Below are positions 43,434 through 47,576 of a stretch of 47,576 nt of DNA, in pieces (the first letter of the stretch is position 1; each line of letters begins with the position of its first letter). Below the pieces are notes generated by a model. The model saw only the letters and a program-made list of their open reading frames with translations, did not search any database and had not been told where the DNA came from. Where the stretch lies: positions 384,404-431,979 of the forward strand of contig JAAOMT010000777.1 of the NCBI GenBank assembly GCA_016748015.1, given 5' to 3'. The position numbers were made by a program, and so were the translations under genes. This stretch comes from Geosiphon pyriformis (lineage: Eukaryota > Glomeromycota > Glomeromycetes > Archaeosporales > Geosiphonaceae).

Positions 43434-45180
43434 GTAGAGTTAGAAACAGAAAAAACAGAATTGATATGACAGAATCCTTAACTTAGAAACACAATCATCA
43501 AATAAATAATTATTTTATATTGCAATCCACTCCTCCCTATCAACACTTCATGTTGATAGTAATTAATACTTAACCATGCTGGAACAATAGCTCTTGATCA
43601 CGGTTATTGATGAGATACTAATATACCAAATTGCCTTAGCTTCTTTTCTCTATTTCTCTTTATTTTATTTTCTTTATTTTATTTTCTTTATTTTATTTTC
43701 TTTCTTCTTTGATTTTATTGTGGTATACTAATTGATTAAAAGATTAAGCACTGAGTTATTGACATCAAGGATAGCCTGGTAAAAGACCCAGAAATAAGGG
43801 TAGAATTTTATATATTATCAGATAGCTTATCAGAAAAACACGACTGCTAGACTAAATCGGCTACCACACTGAGAAAGAAATTAGGAAAACTCTTGGAAAA
43901 ATACATCTACTATCAACACTATTGAATCTCTGTCCATTATACAAAGGACTCCAGCAAAACCTTCAAATACAACATTTACAGAACATTATCAATAGAAGTA
44001 GCTTTTGAGCACCAAGTTATGAGTTTGTTATTCGATTTAACCACAGCAAAAATCACCTGTAACAACGAGTGACATTATCAAACACACTGAGAGCCAACTT
44101 AATGTCAGCAGCAAACACACCCAAAAGTACATTATGCAGCACAACAGCAGCAGGAGAGAAGCCAGATTCAGAAATCACCAAAGACTTGGCAATTTTGAGA
44201 GTGGTCAAATGAATAGAGCTTGTAAGCTTAACTAGAAATGCAGCTTTCAAAGACAGTTGAAAAGCAAACTCCACACAGAAAAACTTCATATTGTTTTTTA
44301 AAACAGATTTAGCACCCAAGAAACCATGCACAGACTGAAAAACAGTCTTAACATAAGCCAATTTAATCTTAAAAGTAGCACCAGACATCAGAGTGGAGGC
44401 CACCTACTCAGCAAACCTTTGACAACTAGTAATAGTTTCCCAAGCACCACCAGAAGTAGCACCAGAAACTAGAGGAGGAGATGAATCAGTTTTCATTTGA
44501 TCAGCCCAGTTCTCAAAAACAGGTGACCCAACAGGAGGAGATTGTTTTGTTTCTAAAACTGGCAATAATCTGCCAAAAGACACCACATTTGGCAACACAG
44601 CTAGTGGTTGATCTTGGCCCATCTTAGATGACATGCCAAATGATGCTATGGAGATCTCATCTAAGATCTTATTGGGAACTACAAAGGGGTTCGGTGTAAC
44701 AATAGCAAAAGCAAGCAACTGCCCCCACTTTTCTGAACTTTTGGTCTTTTTGATCATTTTTTTTGAAGAAAAAGTGCTAGCAGCACCAAATGTTGAAGCT
44801 ATAGAGGGAAATACCAGCTTATTTACTGGTCTATTATTAAAAACTTTTGGGCTCTTGGTTGAGATGAAGGCAACACTGGGACTAATCCAGGTGTGTCTCT
44901 TTGAGAGAACTTTGACTGGTGAGAAACCAGCCAAAGATGAGGAAGTTGCTTCAGTGGCTACCAAAAGCAGCTTATCACTATTACTGGGTAAGAAGAAGGC
45001 TTCTAAAATGTTTTGCCTAGTTGCTTTTACAACAGAGAGAGCTTCTCTGGTTGAAATTTTATTAGATATCTCAGGACAGATATCAGGTGCAGCTTTTTTA
45101 CTCTTTGCTCTGGTCATGGTCATAAAATTAAGAAGACAAAGAGTTTTTTTTTTTTGGTATATTTTAAGCAAAAATAAAAA

Positions 45181-45484
45181 ATAAAAAATTGTTAAACAGT
45201 TCAAAAAATTTGACTTTTAAAAACAATAAAATTAGCTTTATATTATTAAAAACCAATATTATTATAAATAAAAAATTATTTAATTATTTTTATTAATAGT
45301 TAAAGTTTTTGAATTTTTTAAATTTTAAAAAATTATTGAATTTTTTATTTATATTTAAATTAAATCTAATTAAAAGAAAAACAATAATTGTTTAAAATAA
45401 TATTATTCTAAATAAAAATCTTAAATATATAAATATTTATATAAATTAAAAATAATTATAAAAAAACTTTTTTATTTATTTATT
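45181..45484. other. AT-rich junction between ORF1-only element and LINE copy 3
   Basis: About 300 bp of very AT-rich DNA with no frames, between the 5' end of one element and the 3' end of the next. Confidence 0.5.
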
Positions 45485-47395
45485 TAATAAATATAGTCTA
45501 ACTATTATTTAGTACAAAAAACAAACTAAATAATTTTAATTAAATATAACTTATATACTTACTATATATGATTAATTACTCAAACCAATTAAGACAACAC
45601 TACAACTTATATAAATTTTTATATTATTATTAATATCCAAAAAAAAACAAGCCTTATATAATCCAAAATTAATAACAATAAACTTTATAATACCCAATAA
45701 TCTAATCATTTCAACTAACAAAAAACTAAACAGATTGCAAAAAACATTAAATAACATTTTTTTATTATTCATTAAACCACTTTTTTTTATGTTTACTTTA
45801 AACTTTAACTTAAATATTCACAATTTACAGTAATATTTTTTAGCTAAATAACAAATAAAATCAATTATTACTAATACAATTTTCTTTTTATTATCAAAAA
45901 TTAATACTGTTTTATTAATTTAATTTTTAAAATAAAGTTTTTACATAAAATTGTGTAAATACTAATATTCAAAGTTCTTTAAAAAAAGTATACAGTACTA
46001 AAGACAACAAAAGTATACAGATTTCAACCAAAGATTTTTACAATTTAACATAATTAAGCAAAATTTTAAATTATACAGAAATATTTTTTGAATAGATAAA
46101 TACATAATTAAACAGTTTAATATTATTACATAACAAACACAAAATACTCAAATAATTTTTGTTATAAAGTCTTTTTTTAATCACAACAAACAATTTTTTA
46201 TAAACAGCTTTTATTAAATATGTTCAAAAAACAGCCAAAAATTTGTTAATAAATTCAAAATACATATAAAAATTCAGATGCCAAACCAAAACAGTACAAG
46301 TCCAATCTATGTTTTAAATAAGTAAGCTATTTACAATTTTTGCATTAAAATTTGCTTTTCATAGAACATAACAAATTGTTTGATAAATATTGTATACAAA
46401 ATAATAAGCATTGTTTAACATAACTAAATTATTAGCCAAAATAAATTTCTTACAAACTTTAATAAAAAAAGCCAAATAAAACTACATTACAACATATATA
46501 AAAGTATTTTCTTAATTATTGTTAATATTATTTAAATGGCTTTTGACTTTTACTTACTTTACAAAAATATTTTTTGACCTAATCAAATTAACTATATAAT
46601 AATTTTCTACTTAATACTTGTTTTAAAAGTCAGATTAATTAAGCTTGAATTCTAAAAAATATATATTAATTACAGTTTAACAGTTTATATGCAAAATTAT
46701 TAAACAAAAAAAAACACATTCTAATACCAAATCAATTACTTGTAATTTTGTTATTATTAAAGACAGTAATTCATGCATTTTAACACTTATATTTATTTTA
46801 ATTTCAAAAAAGTAAGTCATAGCCCCACTAACTATTATTGTAATATCCAAGTTTGTTAATAAACTATTGAAATAAATGTTTATTGCTTCTGTTTACAACT
46901 TGTATAAATGCTTCCAAATGTTCAAAATTTTCTTGAACTGAAAAAATTCAAGCAATCAAAGCTAAAAATAGCTTTATCAAATCTAACAAAAAAATTGTTT
47001 ATGTAAACCAAAGCTTTTTTAAATCACAATACAACACAATTTTTTCTAATAAATAAAAATTTTTTTAATTCATAATTTGTTTATATTTGTTTAATTACTT
47101 GTTTTTAAACATAATATTTTAGTGTTTCAAAAAGCAAATTATACCAAAATAATAAAAATTTCTTAATATTCTGAATATTAAAAAGCAGTTAGTACTATAA
47201 AATACACTAAATAAATTATTAACCAAAAAAATTTTGTTATTTAAAAATGTTTTTACAACATTTGCCAAAAAATTATTTATAAAGCTAATTCTTAATTTAA
47301 TCAAATATTACAATGAGTTTAAAAGCATCCAATATAAAATCTGCAAATTTAAAAAATAATATTTAAACAAAGCTTAAAAATTTCTGCTAAATTAG
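45485..47395 (-). mobile_element. LINE copy 3, 5'-truncated and heavily AT-mutated
   Basis: It looks like featureless AT-rich DNA but is collinear with LINE copy 2. The 3' segment (45485-45600) matches 25005-25140. The frame at 45772-45572 contains EMIRLLGIIKFIVINF, against EKVVRMLGIIESFMVNF in copy 2. The frame at 47304-47119 contains NNFLANVVKTFLNNKIFLVNNL, against DNFLAGVVKIFLGNKLSLANNL. DNA at about 47339-47375 also matches copy 2 near 26890 (AATCTGCAAAT). Differences are mostly C to T and G to A. It covers only the ORF2 C-terminal half, so it is 5'-truncated; similarity stops near 47395. Confidence 0.75.
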
Positions 47396-47576
47396 AGAAT
47401 TTGAATATTAAAGCTATTTTGAATTCTGTTTATACTTTGTTACGGGATGGTTTTCTTGTTATATTTAATTGCTGATATCCCGCTTTAATTGCAATCAGTC
47501 TTTCGTGAGTTCCTCAATTCTATTTGTGTGATAATGTCACTGTTATACTGAAGGCTTTCTTTTTACTGTTGTGATG
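47396..47576. other. Return to normal base composition at right edge
   Basis: From about 47440 the sequence has normal GC (TACGGGATGG, TATCCCGC, CTTTCGTGAG). It is too short to assign. Confidence 0.4.

Larger units (their letters stand above)
43141..44064 (+). repeat. Solo LTR (924 bp) with 4-bp target duplication
   Basis: Termini are TGTTAC...GTAACA, flanked by ATGA (43137-43140) and ACGA (44065-44068), a 4-bp duplication with one C/T difference. No internal region, primer site or second LTR is present. Interior: a GGAATTCCAGGATTCC-type tandem repeat (43210-43395), a TGTATATATAGCA TATA-like box on the plus strand (about 43421-43433), which gives the orientation, and a TTTATTTTATTTTC repeat (43660-43704). 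It differs in sequence from the Gypsy LTRs at 2526 and 11389 although the termini match, so it is another family. Confidence 0.85.
42069..45123 (-). pseudogene. LINE-type ORF1 (708 aa before disruption), family 2
   Basis: Starts MTMTRAKSKKAAPDICPE. It is long, Ser/Ala/Pro-rich to about residue 240, broken by one in-frame TAG (44406-44404, a Gln or similar position), and then interrupted by the solo LTR. Removing the LTR and one copy of the ACGA target duplication joins DNVT-R to VVLKPAGIWQY exactly in frame, giving 2127 nt. After it come RRM-like units (SVLMNKDSVRILPL, AKLVNLPPGCTAFEISNMI), an intact CCHC knuckle CFRCQEIGHLVVDC, a C-terminal helical region (VNEVMVHMGSFIKIVGKLEKK) and the stop TAG. 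RNA-binding particle protein of a LINE family by homology. Confidence 0.8.
41945..45180 (-). mobile_element. ORF1-only non-LTR element (half-LINE-like) with LINE 3' end
   Basis: Minus strand: an ORF1 of 709 codons (45123-44065 joined to 43136-42069), followed directly by a 3' segment (42068 to about 41945). That 3' segment aligns with the 3' UTR of LINE copy 2 (25005-25120): shared blocks include CCCAACCATTATCTA, GCATTTT.(A/G)ACATGT and CAGGC.ATACTAT. No endonuclease or RT lies between. It resembles HAL1-type non-autonomous elements that borrow the autonomous partner's machinery through a common 3' end. A solo LTR interrupts it at 43141-44064. Confidence 0.65.

Overview
This is a eukaryotic, very AT-rich window. 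Its short GTAAGT...AG introns (about 60-180 bp), centromeric histone, KHA1-type antiporter, HAL2/MET22-type nucleotidase and abundant LINE and Ty3/Gypsy elements point to a fungus. I recall LINE ORF1 products of this type from arbuscular-mycorrhiza-lineage fungi (Glomeromycotina, Geosiphon-like), so that is my best guess, but the genus is not proven from sequence.

Layout. (1) 1-12357, minus strand: a tandem Ty3/Gypsy array. The order is LTR (11389-12357), internal region B (3518-11388), a shared LTR (2526-3517), and internal region A, which runs off the left edge. Region B was a single gag-PR-dUTPase-RT-RNaseH-IN reading frame of 2346 codons (11343-4306), now full of stops, followed by a second old ORF of 240 codons (4205-3486). 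(2) 12358-15725, minus: 5' part of LINE copy 1, with an intact 622-aa ORF1 and an ORF2 cut off by the Gypsy insertion. (3) 15726-17170: AT-rich spacer. (4) 17175-23340: host-like DNA holding a GPI-anchored Thr-rich secreted protein, a possible tiny membrane protein, a damaged multi-exon gene of unknown function, and direct repeats. (5) 23340-24970: AT-rich spacer. (6) 24971-31825, minus: a near full-length but mutated LINE copy 2. (7) 31826-33180: AT-rich spacer. (8) 33200-40930: a compact host gene island with a small K-rich protein (+), a HAL2-type bisphosphate nucleotidase (-), CENP-A/cenH3 (+) and a KHA1-type K+/H+ antiporter (+). (9) 41220-45200: an ORF1-only non-LTR element with a LINE-like 3' end, split by a 924-bp solo LTR that has a 4-bp target duplication. 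(10) 45485-47395: a heavily AT-drifted LINE copy 3, recognisable only by collinear protein and DNA similarity to copy 2.

The window shows a two-compartment structure: an intact gene island between transposon blocks decayed mainly by C:G to T:A changes (CGA arginine codons to TGA, catalytic Asp to Asn, zinc-ligand Cys to Tyr). The most unusual items are the dUTPase-bearing single-frame Gypsy polyprotein with extra cysteine clusters, its undescribed downstream ORF that ends inside the LTR, the TAATG ORF1/ORF2 junction of the LINE, and the ORF1-only LINE derivative.
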